DNA of 64,000 bases from Pseudemcibacter sp038106445. GTDB taxonomy: Bacteria > Pseudomonadota > Alphaproteobacteria > Sphingomonadales > Emcibacteraceae. Location of the stretch: the NCBI GenBank assembly GCA_038106445.1, contig JAYODU010000001.1, forward strand, positions 186,001 to 250,000, read 5' to 3'. The translations under genes and the position numbers were made by a program. The notes below the pieces were generated by a model, which was not told the origin of the DNA, made no database searches, and saw nothing but the letters and a program-made list of their open reading frames with translations. Shown here piece after piece: positions 1-9,309 of this stretch (position 1 is the stretch's first letter; the number at the start of each line of letters is the position of its first letter).

Positions 1-882
1 GAATTTAGTCTTGCAACCGGGAAACGTGAGCTTCTGAAACAGGATGAAATAATTGGTGATTTTTCCCCGGCTAATTATCAGTCCGAACGTATCTTCATTG
101 ATGCACGTGATGGCAAAAAAGTTCCGGTTTCCATTGTGTACCGCAAGGATATGTTCCGAAAAGACGGCAGCAACCCGCTCTTTCAATATGCATATGGGTC
201 TTATGGGGCAACGATTGATCCGTCCTTCAGCGGGGCGCGTTTAAGTCTGCTTGACCGTGGTGTTGTTTATGCCATTGCCCATATTCGTGGTAGTCAGATG
301 CTCGGACGCCCCTGGTACGAGGATGGCAAGCTCTTTCATAAAAAGAACAGCTTTTATGACTTTATCGATGTGACGAAGGGGCTTACCGCACTAAAATATG
401 CACATCCGGATAAAGTTTATGCCATGGGGGGCAGTGCCGGTGGTTTGCTGATGGGTGGTGTGCTTAATATGGCACCGGAACTTTATCTTGGTGTCGGGGC
501 GCATGTGCCATTTGTCGATGTGGTGACAACTATGCTTGATACATCAATCCCGCTGACGACCGGAGAATGGGATGAGTGGGGCGACCCCAGACAGAAAGAC
601 TATTATGATTATATGCTCTCCTATTCGCCCTATGATCAGGTTGAACACAAGGACTACCCCAATATTCTGGTTACAACCGGACTATGGGACAGCCAGGTTC
701 AGTATTTCGAACCCATGAAATGGGTTGCGAAACTCCGTGATTATAAAACCGATGACAATCTGCTTATTTTTGAAACGGATATGGAAGCGGGTCATGGTGG
801 CGCGTCCGGACGTTTCAAGCGTTTTAAGCAAACGGCACTTGAATATGCTTTCTTTTTTGATCTTCTTAGCATTAGCGAGTGA
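1..882 (+). CDS. ptrB: Oligopeptidase B (S9 prolyl oligopeptidase family), 5' end outside window
   Basis: This is the C-terminal catalytic part of a cytosolic serine oligopeptidase that cuts short peptides after basic residues. Frame 1 is open from base 1 to the TGA at 880-882, giving 293 visible residues; the beta-propeller half and the start lie to the left of the window. The alpha/beta-hydrolase triad is complete: Ser in GGSAGG (codon 433-435), Asp in GLWDSQVQ (688-690) and His in EAGHGGASG (793-795). The blocks AYGSYG, YEDGK and VPFVDVVTTMLD match oligopeptidase B rather than classical prolyl oligopeptidase. The 3' end overlaps the convergent CitE-like gene by 11 bp. It is one of several peptidases here, fitting a peptide-using lifestyle. 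Confidence 0.93.
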   Translation, partial: EFSLATGKRELLKQDEIIGDFSPANYQSERIFIDARDGKKVPVSIVYRKDMFRKDGSNPLFQYAYGSYGATIDPSFSGARLSLLDRGVVYAIAHIRGSQMLGRPWYEDGKLFHKKNSFYDFIDVTKGLTALKYAHPDKVYAMGGSAGGLLMGGVLNMAPELYLGVGAHVPFVDVVTTMLDTSIPLTTGEWDEWGDPRQKDYYDYMLSYSPYDQVEHKDYPNILVTTGLWDSQVQYFEPMKWVAKLRDYKTDDNLLIFETDMEAGHGGASGRFKRFKQTALEYAFFFDLLSISE

Positions 883-1732
883 TTAATTTAGCAATGTTGA
901 GGATGCGCTTTGCATCCTCAACATGAAGATTTTCGACAAGCTTTCCTTCAAGCACGGCGACCCCTTCGCCTTTACTTAGGGCGCGTTCATGGGCTTTGAT
1001 CATTTTGTGTGCCATGTCAATTTCATCAGTACCCGGGCAAAAAAAATCATTTGCAACATCAATCTGTTTGGGATGGATGACGGATTTGCCATCAAAGCCC
1101 ATTTCCATGGCCTGTTTACATGTGGCGGCAAAGCCATCATTGTCATGCAGGTCCAGATAAACGCTATCGATAATATCAACCCCTGCAGCGCGGGCTGCGT
1201 GAAGCGAATGACTTAAACTAAATAGAACCGGCAGGCGGCCCGGCACATGTTTAGCGCGCAGGTCCTTGACCAGATCGGACGTGCCCATAACCAGACATTT
1301 TATCCTTTCACTACTGCTCGCGATTTCATAAGCATTCAGAACACCAAGTGGTGTTTCAATCATGACCCATATATTGATGTCAACAATAATGTCAGCATAG
1401 CGCTTGATATCGCTGGCGTGATCCACTTTGGGAAGCAGTATGGTTTTAACCCCCGCTTTGGCCAGCGAAACCAGGTCTTTTTTACCCCAGTCAGTGTCAA
1501 TGGCATTTGTTCTTATAATGATATTATCTTTACGACCCTGATCCGTTCTTAAAAAATCGCAGGCACTTTGCCGCGCTGCTTCTTTTGCATCCGGTGCAAC
1601 AGCATCTTCAAGATCAATGATATAACAATCTGCATCCAGCGCTGTAATTTTTGATAGTGCGCGGCTATTTGATGCCGGCACATAAAGAACACTGCGCTTA
1701 AGGGGATTAAGATCGGGTGTTTGTTTGGTCAT
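872..1732 (-). CDS. HpcH/HpaI aldolase, citrate lyase beta-subunit-like (CitE-like) CoA-ester lyase
   Basis: A 286-residue TIM-barrel protein of the CitE/malyl-CoA lyase group, which cleaves or hydrolyses beta-hydroxyacyl-CoA esters such as malyl- or citramalyl-CoA using Mg2+. Family marks are RSVLYVPASN at the N-terminus, YIIDLEDAVAPDAK near residues 37-50 (acidic metal ligands), MIETPLGVLNAYEI and MGTSDLVKDLR in the middle, and DGKSVIHPKQI near the C-terminus. A GGAAAG ribosome-binding site lies just upstream of the ATG at 1732. No citrate lyase alpha or gamma subunit is adjacent, so it is probably a stand-alone lyase or thioesterase. It is divergent from the M28 peptidase gene and convergent with ptrB. 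The substrate cannot be read from sequence. Confidence 0.85.
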   Translation of the reverse strand: MTKQTPDLNPLKRSVLYVPASNSRALSKITALDADCYIIDLEDAVAPDAKEAARQSACDFLRTDQGRKDNIIIRTNAIDTDWGKKDLVSLAKAGVKTILLPKVDHASDIKRYADIIVDINIWVMIETPLGVLNAYEIASSSERIKCLVMGTSDLVKDLRAKHVPGRLPVLFSLSHSLHAARAAGVDIIDSVYLDLHDNDGFAATCKQAMEMGFDGKSVIHPKQIDVANDFFCPGTDEIDMAHKMIKAHERALSKGEGVAVLEGKLVENLHVEDAKRILNIAKLITR

Positions 1733-1802
1733 TGTACTTTCCGGATGATTGGCTTAATGTTGATCGCTCAAAACAATATAAACACTTGTTTGGGGAGTTA
1801 AA

Positions 1803-3212
1803 ATGAAAAAACACATTATAAAACTGACGATGATTTTTTTAGCTGGTGGCTTTATCACAAATGGGGTCACAGCACAGGAAAGCCCGCTTACCCAGGATAT
1901 GATTGATCACGCCAGATCACTTGGTGAAATGGCCTATAATTCAAGCCTGACGGAAGATCTTGTAACATCACTGACCACAGAGGTGGGGCACCGTCTTGCG
2001 GGTACAGCCAATGATCAGAAGGGCCGCGACTGGGCAAAAGCCAAAATGCTTGAACTGGGATTTGATCGGGTATGGGAAGAACCCGTGCCCTTTACATTGT
2101 GGCACCGCGGCAGTGCGTCTCTCCAAATGACAGAACCTTTTCAGCATAATATGGCACTGACAGCACTCGGAACAAGCGTGGCAACGCCGGAAGGCGGTAT
2201 CACTGCTGAAGTCGTGCAATTTGATGAATATAAGGATCTTGTTGACGCGGCACCAAACAGCCTTGATGGCAAAATTGCCTATATTTCATTTCGGATGGAA
2301 GAAACTGGTCTCAGAGGTTATGGCTATGCGGGTCAGGCAAGACGCAATGGTTCCGTTGCCGCTGCAAAAGCGGGAGCATCGGCCCTTATCATCCGGTCAA
2401 TCGGAACCGATGATAACCGCACACCACATACCGGCAGCATGACGTATCAGGACGGTGTTACAAAAATTCCTGCGGCGGCAATTTCCAACCCCGATGCAGA
2501 TTTGCTTGATAACGCGCTTAAATACGGTGAACCCGTAACACTTCATCTGGAAATGAGTGCGCATACTCATAATGAAGTTACCACCTATAATTTTATTGGT
2601 GAAATAACAGGCACAGACGACCCTGAAAAAGCCGTGATGATTGGTGCACATCTTGATAGCTGGGATCTTGCTACCGGCGCTCTTGATGACGGGGCGGGTG
2701 TTGCAATCGTTATGTCGGCAGCAGCGCATATTGCATCTGGTGGAGAGCGTCCCAAAAGATCAGTTCGGGTAATTTTATTTGCGGCTGAAGAAGAAGGCCT
2801 GCTCGGCGCCCATGAATATGTTCGTGCCCATCAGGAAGACCATAATGATTTTGAAAATGCCATTCTGGGTGCAGAATGGGACAGCGGGACCGGACGTATT
2901 GTTGATTTTGAGCCCGGTGTTGGCCCGACATCACTGAATGTATTGCGTCAAATCGGCGCAGTACTGGAACCATATGGCGTAGCGACGCTTCCGACAAATA
3001 GCGCCAGGGGGCAGTCCGATATGTCGGCACTTGGCAATGCGGGGATGCCGGCTGTTAATCTGGGCATGGAACCGACTAATTATTTTGATTTTCACCATAC
3101 AGCTAATGACACACTGGACAAAGTGGATATGCCAGCAATCACACATAACGCGGCCATTTATGCCATGTTTGCTTATATGGCGGCAGCAGTGGATGTTGAT
3201 TTTCGGGAATAA
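1803..3212 (+). CDS. Exported M28-family zinc aminopeptidase with PA insert
   Basis: A 469-residue secreted metallopeptidase expected to remove N-terminal residues from peptides in the periplasm or outside the cell. Residues 1-24 form a Sec signal peptide ending in VTAQ. A PA-like domain lies around residues 130-250 and the M28 catalytic domain from about 260. The two-zinc site is visible: His283 in GAHLDSWD, Asp296 in ALDDGAG, Glu330-Glu331 in AAEEEG, Asp360 in AEWDSG and His431/432 in FHHTANDTLD. GGGGAG precedes the ATG. The thioesterase gene follows 14 bp downstream, so the two are probably co-transcribed. The eukaryotic plasma glutamate carboxypeptidase subgroup shares this architecture. 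Specificity is unknown. Confidence 0.92.
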   Translation: MKKHIIKLTMIFLAGGFITNGVTAQESPLTQDMIDHARSLGEMAYNSSLTEDLVTSLTTEVGHRLAGTANDQKGRDWAKAKMLELGFDRVWEEPVPFTLWHRGSASLQMTEPFQHNMALTALGTSVATPEGGITAEVVQFDEYKDLVDAAPNSLDGKIAYISFRMEETGLRGYGYAGQARRNGSVAAAKAGASALIIRSIGTDDNRTPHTGSMTYQDGVTKIPAAAISNPDADLLDNALKYGEPVTLHLEMSAHTHNEVTTYNFIGEITGTDDPEKAVMIGAHLDSWDLATGALDDGAGVAIVMSAAAHIASGGERPKRSVRVILFAAEEEGLLGAHEYVRAHQEDHNDFENAILGAEWDSGTGRIVDFEPGVGPTSLNVLRQIGAVLEPYGVATLPTNSARGQSDMSALGNAGMPAVNLGMEPTNYFDFHHTANDTLDKVDMPAITHNAAIYAMFAYMAAAVDVDFRE

Positions 3213-3226
3213 AACACTGGAAGAAA

Positions 3227-3661
3227 ATGATGCCTAATGGGGATTTGACAGGGCTTGAATTACTTAAAGCGATTATGAGCGGTGATTGTAGTGCTCAGAA
3301 TATGGCAGATACCATACCCATGAAACTTGATGAGGCAAAAGAGGGCTTCGTCCGCTTTCTGGTAAAAGCAGAACAGCGTCATACCAACCTGATGGGTGGT
3401 GTTCATGGCGGGTTCAGTGCGACTGTTATTGATACCATCACCGGCTGCGCGGTTTGTACGGTTATGGAAGCCGGTGTTTCCTTTACCACAATTGATCTTA
3501 ACGTAAAAATGTTAAGGCCAATTCCCATTGGTAAGGAGCTGATAGCAGAAGGAAAGCTCATAAACAGATCCCGTCGGCTAGGTATCGCAGACGGGAAAAT
3601 TATCGATGAAGATGGAAAACTTTATGCCGCGGGGTCGGCCACCTGCATGATCCTTAACTAG
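3227..3661 (+). CDS. PaaI-type hotdog-fold acyl-CoA thioesterase
   Basis: A 144-residue single hotdog-domain protein that should hydrolyse acyl- or aryl-CoA thioesters in the cytosol. The PaaI/4-hydroxybenzoyl-CoA thioesterase signature is visible as LMGGVHGGFSATVIDTITGCAV (central helix, with GGVHGG and the acidic Asp), followed by the strand FTTIDLNVKMLRP. The start has two consecutive ATG codons (3227, 3230) behind GGAAGA, and either could be used. Translation may be linked to the upstream M28 gene (14-bp gap). The stop shares the tetranucleotide CTAG (3658-3661) with the stop of convergent yggS. No phenylacetate genes are nearby, so the acyl substrate is open. Confidence 0.85.
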   Translation: MMPNGDLTGLELLKAIMSGDCSAQNMADTIPMKLDEAKEGFVRFLVKAEQRHTNLMGGVHGGFSATVIDTITGCAVCTVMEAGVSFTTIDLNVKMLRPIPIGKELIAEGKLINRSRRLGIADGKIIDEDGKLYAAGSATCMILN

Positions 3662-4320
3662 TAGCCGGGCCGTGTTCCAAAAATGGCTGTGCCAACCCGC
3701 ACATGGGTAGCACCATGTGCTATGGCTTTTTCAAAATCGCCACTCATCCCCATGGAAATATGCTCGATATTATTGCGATCCGCGATGGATTTGAGCAATT
3801 TGAAATGTTCTGTCGGGTCTTCATCAAAAGGGGGAATGCACATTACACCTGAGACGGTTAAATGTAATTCATCACGACAAAGACGGATCAATTCATCCAC
3901 CTGATCTGGTGAGATGCCGGCTTTTTGATCTTCCAGCCCGGTATTGACCTGAATATATATCGGGCAATTTATATTTTCTTCATCACATATGCGGGCAATC
4001 GCTCGTGCAAGTTTGGGTCGGTCAACAGTTTCAATAACATCGAACAGTCCAATTGCCTGTCTGACTTTATTGGTTTGCAGTGGGCCGATCAGATGCAGCT
4101 CTATACCCGGAAATTCTTCTTTCAGTGCGGGCCATTTTTGCGCCGCTTCCTGAACGCGGTTTTCCCCAAATAATGTATGACCGGCTTCAAGAACAGGACG
4201 GATTGTTTCTTCTCCATGTATTTTTGAGACTGCGACCAGGTTTATATCATTTTCTGCCCTGTTGGCAGCTTTTGCTGCATTAGATATTTTTTCTTTTATT
4301 TTCATAAGATTACTGGTCAT
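3658..4320 (-). CDS. yggS: YggS/PROSC-family pyridoxal-5'-phosphate homeostasis protein
   Basis: A 220-residue PLP-binding TIM-barrel protein of the PLPBP family, which buffers free pyridoxal phosphate and has no known catalytic activity. The PLP lysine is Lys33 in LVAVSKIHGEETI, followed by the diagnostic block LFGENRVQEAAQKW. C-terminal MGMSGDFEKAIAHGATHVRVGTAIFG binds the phosphate and is near-universal in the family. Length is typical (about 220-235). The ATG at 4320 sits about 8 nt after AAGG; an alternative Met lies 15 bp further in. Only 29 bp separate it from the divergent ThiE-like start, so the two promoters must overlap. Confidence 0.93.
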   Translation of the reverse strand: MTSNLMKIKEKISNAAKAANRAENDINLVAVSKIHGEETIRPVLEAGHTLFGENRVQEAAQKWPALKEEFPGIELHLIGPLQTNKVRQAIGLFDVIETVDRPKLARAIARICDEENINCPIYIQVNTGLEDQKAGISPDQVDELIRLCRDELHLTVSGVMCIPPFDEDPTEHFKLLKSIADRNNIEHISMGMSGDFEKAIAHGATHVRVGTAIFGTRPGY

Positions 4321-4349
4321 CGAAAGCGCCTTAAGTTAAAATTCCGAAT

Positions 4350-4964
4350 ATGAAAAAGACCCTACCAGAGATTGTAAACGAGCTCAATCAGCAAAGTGGC
4401 TATGAAAATATGCCAAGCCTGATATTTATAACGGATCAGAAGGCACAGCCATATCCGGAGCAGATCATTGATAAATTACCAAAAGGCGCTATGGTCATTT
4501 TAAGGGACTATGATCATAAAAACCGTGAGGAACTTGCAGAAGCACTCGCACATATATGCAAACAAAAAGGTATAAAATTTTTTGTGGCAGGGGATTTATT
4601 GCTTACCTTGAAATTGAAAGCTGATGGTATTCATCTTCCTCAGTTTATGATTGGGGAACTGGCCATGATAAAAAGGGAACATCCGGATATTATAGTAAGT
4701 GTTTCCTGCCACGATATTAAGGCCGTTAATCTTGCAGAGCAGAATGGAGCAGATCTTATTTTGGCAGCGCCAGTATTTGCAACAAAAAGCCATATGAATA
4801 CTTTTAAAGATACGAACCTTACATTGGGCATTGAAGGGCTAAAACAGATCTGCGCAGGATGTAAAATACCTGTTTATGCGTTAGGAGGTATAAATGCTGA
4901 AACAGCAACCGACCTGAAGCACACAGGTGTGACGGGTATTGCAGCGATAAGGGGATTTTCCTAG
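4350..4964 (+). CDS. Thiamine-phosphate synthase-like (ThiE/TenI family) protein
   Basis: A 204-residue TIM barrel of the ThiE/TenI group. ThiE joins HMP-diphosphate and THZ-phosphate to thiamine phosphate; TenI members have other roles. Visible features are SLIFITDQKA near residue 23, the strand ADGIHLPQ (ThiE usually has GVHLGQ), SVSCHDIKAVNLAEQNGADLILAAPVFATKSH, and the phosphate-binding YALGGINAETA followed by GVTGIAAIRGF. The catalytic-loop residues are only loosely conserved and no other thi gene is near, so a TenI-like or diverged role is possible. There is no clear Shine-Dalgarno. The TAG stop overlaps the convergent gene's stop as CTAG. Confidence 0.7.
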   Translation: MKKTLPEIVNELNQQSGYENMPSLIFITDQKAQPYPEQIIDKLPKGAMVILRDYDHKNREELAEALAHICKQKGIKFFVAGDLLLTLKLKADGIHLPQFMIGELAMIKREHPDIIVSVSCHDIKAVNLAEQNGADLILAAPVFATKSHMNTFKDTNLTLGIEGLKQICAGCKIPVYALGGINAETATDLKHTGVTGIAAIRGFS

Positions 4965-5896
4965 AAGCTTAGATTTGTTCCAAATATTAGCGATTGCACA
5001 TCATCAAGCGGCGCAATGTCACTGCCAAGACCGTAAGAATAATAAGTAAAACGTCCGGTAAGATTGACGTTTGAGAAAAGCTTGTAAGCAGCACCAAGTT
5101 CATAGGCCGACACATTTTCAAATAAATTGAAACCGCTACCAATAAGCAACTGTTCAGTATTACGGCTATACTCACCGACCCTGAAATTGGCAGACCAGCT
5201 TTCACCGCTGTAACCAAAACCAAGATCAAAGCCTCTTAATTGTGGCATATAAAGCGTTGTATCACGGCTAATTGATGCCCCGATATTAAATCCGGAATAA
5301 TTTAACCCGAACGAAAGATTATAAGCCCTTTGCGAACTTAACCCGTTGTATATTAATGGGTCGTTGCCATCGAGTGGCCTGTTAACAAAACTGGAACCAA
5401 TGCTCAAATCCAGTTTTCTGGGTTGATTAAATGCGGTCGTTTCCTGCTGTGAAGGATTTAGTGACAGAATAAGCTGTGAACCTGCAGCACCTGATGAAAA
5501 CAGACCTTGGCCCATACCATTAGAAATTACATTTGGCGAAATACCGAATAATAATGATTGAGTAGACTGATATTGATGTTCTAATTGCAGTAATGGGGCA
5601 CTTTTCTGGCTGTCTGAATCAAGTAACGTGTAGGATGTGTCTCTATTTTCAGGTTCCTTCAACTGCACAAATTGTTCAGTTTCCGGCTGCGCATTCAGGA
5701 ACTGATTGAAATCTTCAGCAAACAGGTCATTATTTATCGTTGATAATTCTTCAGCAGTTGGAGCCTTGTAGGCATGATTTAGACGAATCCGTTCCTGAGC
5801 CATTGCACACGAAATCATCGAACTCGCGCCCAATATGCCCATAATGACGGCTGCTTTACAATAATTACCAACCAAATTAGCCACTTTACTATCCAA
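4961..5896 (-). CDS. Putative outer-membrane beta-barrel protein of unknown function
   Basis: About 311 residues. A Sec-type signal peptide covers roughly the first 34 residues (hydrophobic AAVIMGILGASSMI, cleavage near AMAQ). A polar, probably disordered stretch to about residue 125 follows, then a C-terminal half of alternating polar and aromatic strands (LSIGSSFVN, LSFGLNYSGFNIGASI, SWSANFRVGEYS, YELGAAYKLF, LTGRFTYYSYG) ending LIFGTNLSF. A terminal Phe after an alternating strand is the usual BAM recognition signal. The start is uncertain: TTG at 5896 or GTG at 5884, the latter having better GGA spacing. I recognise no named family. Confidence 0.7.
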   Translation of the reverse strand: MDSKVANLVGNYCKAAVIMGILGASSMISCAMAQERIRLNHAYKAPTAEELSTINNDLFAEDFNQFLNAQPETEQFVQLKEPENRDTSYTLLDSDSQKSAPLLQLEHQYQSTQSLLFGISPNVISNGMGQGLFSSGAAGSQLILSLNPSQQETTAFNQPRKLDLSIGSSFVNRPLDGNDPLIYNGLSSQRAYNLSFGLNYSGFNIGASISRDTTLYMPQLRGFDLGFGYSGESWSANFRVGEYSRNTEQLLIGSGFNLFENVSAYELGAAYKLFSNVNLTGRFTYYSYGLGSDIAPLDDVQSLIFGTNLSF

Positions 5897-6203
5897 CTAC
5901 CTGATCCATTAACAACAATAAAACCAATGAGTTAGCATTCATTTTTCTTGTTGTCTATATCGCAATATTTATTATTACGAAAAATCTTTCAATTTTTCGT
6001 CAGCCTAAGTATACAGAAATAAAATTAAAGTTCAATAAATTGACGACGAAAATGCGTATTTTTTTCAATAAATACTTATTATTGACAAGATTCTCAGATA
6101 AACAACTTTATCTAGCTTTATGCAGTCGTTATGATGCTTTAAATTTATGCCTGCAAAGCGGTTTTGAATAATTGGGCCTGGTGCCACATGGAATGGATAA
6201 TAA
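5897..6203. other. AT-rich divergent intergenic region
   Basis: This 307-bp gap separates the outer-membrane protein gene (minus) from the DUF3576 lipoprotein gene (plus), so it should hold both promoters. It is strongly AT-rich and contains one perfect inverted repeat (listed separately). I find no convincing ORF: a minus-strand reading frame that overlaps the lipoprotein gene is a shadow. Confidence 0.6.
5977..6000. repeat. 9-bp perfect inverted repeat, 6-nt spacer
   Basis: ACGAAAAAT (5977-5985) and ATTTTTCGT (5992-6000) are exact reverse complements around the spacer CTTTCA. In RNA this would be a weak A/U-rich hairpin. Lying between divergent genes, it is more likely an operator or curved-DNA element than a terminator. 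No known regulator is recognised. Confidence 0.45.
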
Positions 6204-6674
6204 ATGAAAATCGATATTAAAATGTCAACGAAAAATATTTTGACGCTCATGGTGGCGTTATGTGCATTGATCCTCGCAGGTTGTAGTTCACGTAGCGAAA
6301 TCGGCGAACCTCGCCAGAATATAGAAGCAGCTGAGGAAATATATTCCATTGGCGTGAATGCTTATCTTTGGCGTGCCACTTTGGATACACTTGCTTTTAT
6401 GCCAATTTCCACAGCAGAACATCAAAGCGGCACGATCCTGACTGACTGGAAAGTAAATCCCAATGATGCAACGGAACGTACCAAGGTGGATGCATTTATT
6501 GTCGGAAGTGAGCTACAGGCAAATTCGATTAAAATTACTGTACACCGCGAATCTCTTCAAGACGGGAGCTGGGTAGCTATAGCACCCAGGGCTGAAGCAG
6601 AAAATCAGGTTGCGACAGCTATTCTCGCTCAGGCCAGACTTCTGCGCCGCGACAATGCACCACTTAGGAATTAG
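6204..6674 (+). CDS. DUF3576 family lipoprotein
   Basis: A 156-residue predicted lipoprotein. The lipobox LILAGC places the lipidated Cys at residue 27, after the hydrophobic segment ILTLMVALCALILAG. The mature part contains SIGVNAYLWRATLDTLAFMPI and TILTDWKVNPNDATERTKVDAFIVG, characteristic of DUF3576 proteins, which are largely alphaproteobacterial and have no assigned biochemical role. It lies 47 bp upstream of leuS, a neighbourhood I recall as conserved, and probably shares its transcript with lptE. An envelope role is likely from localisation. The start could also be the in-frame ATG at 6222, which gives a tighter signal peptide. Confidence 0.85.
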   Translation: MKIDIKMSTKNILTLMVALCALILAGCSSRSEIGEPRQNIEAAEEIYSIGVNAYLWRATLDTLAFMPISTAEHQSGTILTDWKVNPNDATERTKVDAFIVGSELQANSIKITVHRESLQDGSWVAIAPRAEAENQVATAILAQARLLRRDNAPLRN

Positions 6675-6721
6675 TAAAATAAATTCTTGAAACCAAACCA
6701 GTAATTACCAGGAATAAAATA

Positions 6722-9286
6722 ATGACACGCTATAATGCCGGTGCTACTGAGGCTAAATGGCAGAAAATATGGGCAGAAAACAAAACATTTGAGGTTAGTG
6801 AAGACCGTTCTAAGCCCAAATATTATGTCCTGGAAATGTTTCCATATCCGTCCGGCCGCATCCATATGGGGCATGTGCGTAATTATACGCAGGGGGACGT
6901 TGTTGCCAGATACAAACGCGCAAGAGGCTTTAATGTTCTGCATCCTATGGGCTGGGATGCTTTTGGCATGCCTGCTGAAAATGCCGCCATGGAAAATAAA
7001 GTCCATCCTGCGAAATGGACTTACGAAAATATAAACCATATGAAAAACCAGCTAAAATCCATCGGATTTTCATTTGACTGGTCCCGTGAAATTGCGACAT
7101 GTGATCCCGAATATTACGGTAAAGAACAGGCCATGTTTATAGATTTCATGGAAGCGGGCCTTGTTTACCGTAAGGAATCATGGGTTAACTGGGATCCGGT
7201 GGATAATACTGTTCTTGCCAATGAACAGGTGATTGATGGCAAAGGTTGGCGAAGCGGCGCCCAGGTCGAGCGTAAAAAATTAAATCAATGGTTTCTGAAA
7301 ATAACCGATGTAGCAGAAGACCTTGATAAGGAATTGGATAACTTACCGCGCTGGCCAGATAAAGTCCGTGTTATGCAAAAAAACTGGATTGGAAAATCCA
7401 AAGGTATGCACATTACTTTTGACGCTATTGAAAATGACACACAAATACGCGTTTATACCACAAGACATGATACCATTTTTGGTGCTTCATTCATCGCTAT
7501 TGCGGCTGATCATCCGATCTCAACCGAATATGCTGAACATAATAAAGATTTAATGGCGTTTATTGAAGATTGCAGAAAGCTGGGTACAAGCGAAGAGGCT
7601 CTTGAAAAAGCTGAAAAAAAGGGTTTCAAGCTTGATCTTCATGTGCAGCACCCTTTTAGGAGTGATTGTAAGCTTCCGGTATATGTGGCTAATTTTGTGC
7701 TGATGGAATATGGCACCGGTGCGGTTTTCGGCTGCCCGGCACATGATCAGCGGGATCTTGATTTTGCCCGCAAATATGATCTTAACGTAATACCTGTTGT
7801 TATCCCAAAGGGTGAGGATCCAAAAACATTTAAAGTCGGAAAAATAGCCAACACTGATCCCGGAACACTTGGAAATTCAGATTTTCTTGATGGTATGAGC
7901 GTTGAAAAGGCGAAAGCAAAAATTGTCGAACTGGCTGAAGCAGGCGGTTTTGGTGAAGCGACTATCAATTATCGCCTTCGTGACTGGGGCGTAAGTCGGC
8001 AGCGTTATTGGGGTGCCCCCATTCCCATGATTTACTGCGACGATTGTGGTGTTGTGCCGGTACCAAAAATCGATCTGCCGGTCACGCTACCTGATGATAT
8101 TACGTTTGATAAACCGGGTAATCCGCTTGATCATCATCCAACATGGAAACATGTGAAGTGTCCAACTTGCACAAAACCGGCAGTTCGTGAAACGGATACT
8201 TTTGATACATTTATTGACAGCTCATGGTATTTTGCCCGTTTTGCCTGCCCGCATGCTGATACACCACTTGATAAGGAGCTGACAGATTACTGGATGCCAG
8301 TGGATCAATATGTTGGTGGCATAGAACATGCAATTCTTCATCTTCTTTATTCACGGTTTTTTACCCGTGCCATGAAACAAATTGGCCTTTGTGATGATAA
8401 AGAGCCATTTGACGGACTTTTTACACAAGGTATGGTCTGCCATGAAACCTATGAAGATGAAAAAGGCGAATGGGTACTGCCGGAAAATGTCGAAAAGAAA
8501 GAAGACGGCAGTTATATTTCCCGGATTACTGGGGAGCGCATAAAACCCGGCAGGTCCGTAAAAATGTCAAAATCCAAGAAAAACGTTGTGGATCCAACAG
8601 CCATAATCGATACGTATGGCGCAGATACAGCCCGTTGGTTCATGCTTTCTGACAGCCCACCTGAACGTGATCTTGAGTGGACAGAAGAAGGCGTGGAGGG
8701 TGCGTGGCGTTTCACCCAGCGGTTATGGCGTACTGTAACAACCATGATTGATAAGAATGTTGCAAAAATTGCTGAACCGGATAATTTTTCTGGTCAGGCA
8801 AAGGAACTCAGGCATCTTACCCACAGTTCCATCGCATCTATTGGTAAGGATATTGAAAATTTCCATTTTAATGCATCTGTTGCTCAAATCTATAAATTTG
8901 CCAATGCCATTGCCGCGTTTAAATCTGATGGCAGCGATGGTGATCGCTACGCTCTTTATGAAGCGGTAAAATCAATCATTCTGCTTACATCGCCAATGAT
9001 GCCGCATCTGGCGGAAGAAATGTGGACAATGATAGGCGGTCAAGGATTGGTGTCAGATGCTGCCTGGCCCGAAGCACATGAAGATTTGATGCAGCAGTCA
9101 TCTGTTACAATTGCGCTGCAGGTACAGGGTAAGCTGCGTGATACGCTGGATGTTGCAAAAGATACGGATAAAGAAAAACTTGAAGAATTGGCCCTTGCAT
9201 CGGATAAGATACAAAACTTTATTGGGGATAAAGACATCAGAAAGATTATTGTCGTACCCAATAAAATTGTTAATATCGTCATATAA
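6722..9286 (+). CDS. leuS: Leucyl-tRNA synthetase
   Basis: A cytosolic class I aminoacyl-tRNA synthetase charging tRNA-Leu. At 854 residues it has the usual bacterial length. The HIGH motif is HMGH at residues 48-51 (PYPSGRIHMGHVRNY) and the KMSKS loop is at about residues 614-618. The editing (CP1) domain is present between about residues 220 and 420 with TTRHDTIFGASF and GTGAVFGCPAHDQRDLDFA, whose TRxDT and Asp residues clear mischarged tRNA. The C-terminal anticodon-binding and tail domains are complete. CAGGAATAAAATA precedes the ATG. It starts an essential block with lptE and holA. Confidence 0.98.
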   Translation: MTRYNAGATEAKWQKIWAENKTFEVSEDRSKPKYYVLEMFPYPSGRIHMGHVRNYTQGDVVARYKRARGFNVLHPMGWDAFGMPAENAAMENKVHPAKWTYENINHMKNQLKSIGFSFDWSREIATCDPEYYGKEQAMFIDFMEAGLVYRKESWVNWDPVDNTVLANEQVIDGKGWRSGAQVERKKLNQWFLKITDVAEDLDKELDNLPRWPDKVRVMQKNWIGKSKGMHITFDAIENDTQIRVYTTRHDTIFGASFIAIAADHPISTEYAEHNKDLMAFIEDCRKLGTSEEALEKAEKKGFKLDLHVQHPFRSDCKLPVYVANFVLMEYGTGAVFGCPAHDQRDLDFARKYDLNVIPVVIPKGEDPKTFKVGKIANTDPGTLGNSDFLDGMSVEKAKAKIVELAEAGGFGEATINYRLRDWGVSRQRYWGAPIPMIYCDDCGVVPVPKIDLPVTLPDDITFDKPGNPLDHHPTWKHVKCPTCTKPAVRETDTFDTFIDSSWYFARFACPHADTPLDKELTDYWMPVDQYVGGIEHAILHLLYSRFFTRAMKQIGLCDDKEPFDGLFTQGMVCHETYEDEKGEWVLPENVEKKEDGSYISRITGERIKPGRSVKMSKSKKNVVDPTAIIDTYGADTARWFMLSDSPPERDLEWTEEGVEGAWRFTQRLWRTVTTMIDKNVAKIAEPDNFSGQAKELRHLTHSSIASIGKDIENFHFNASVAQIYKFANAIAAFKSDGSDGDRYALYEAVKSIILLTSPMMPHLAEEMWTMIGGQGLVSDAAWPEAHEDLMQQSSVTIALQVQGKLRDTLDVAKDTDKEKLEELALASDKIQNFIGDKDIRKIIVVPNKIVNIVI

Positions 9287-9309
9287 TACCAATTCAGATT
9301 AGGCAGGAA

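Noticed and set aside
6065..6349. A 94-codon minus-strand frame before and across the DUF3576 gene
   Set aside because: Overlaps the signal-peptide coding region of a well-supported lipoprotein and has no features of its own.
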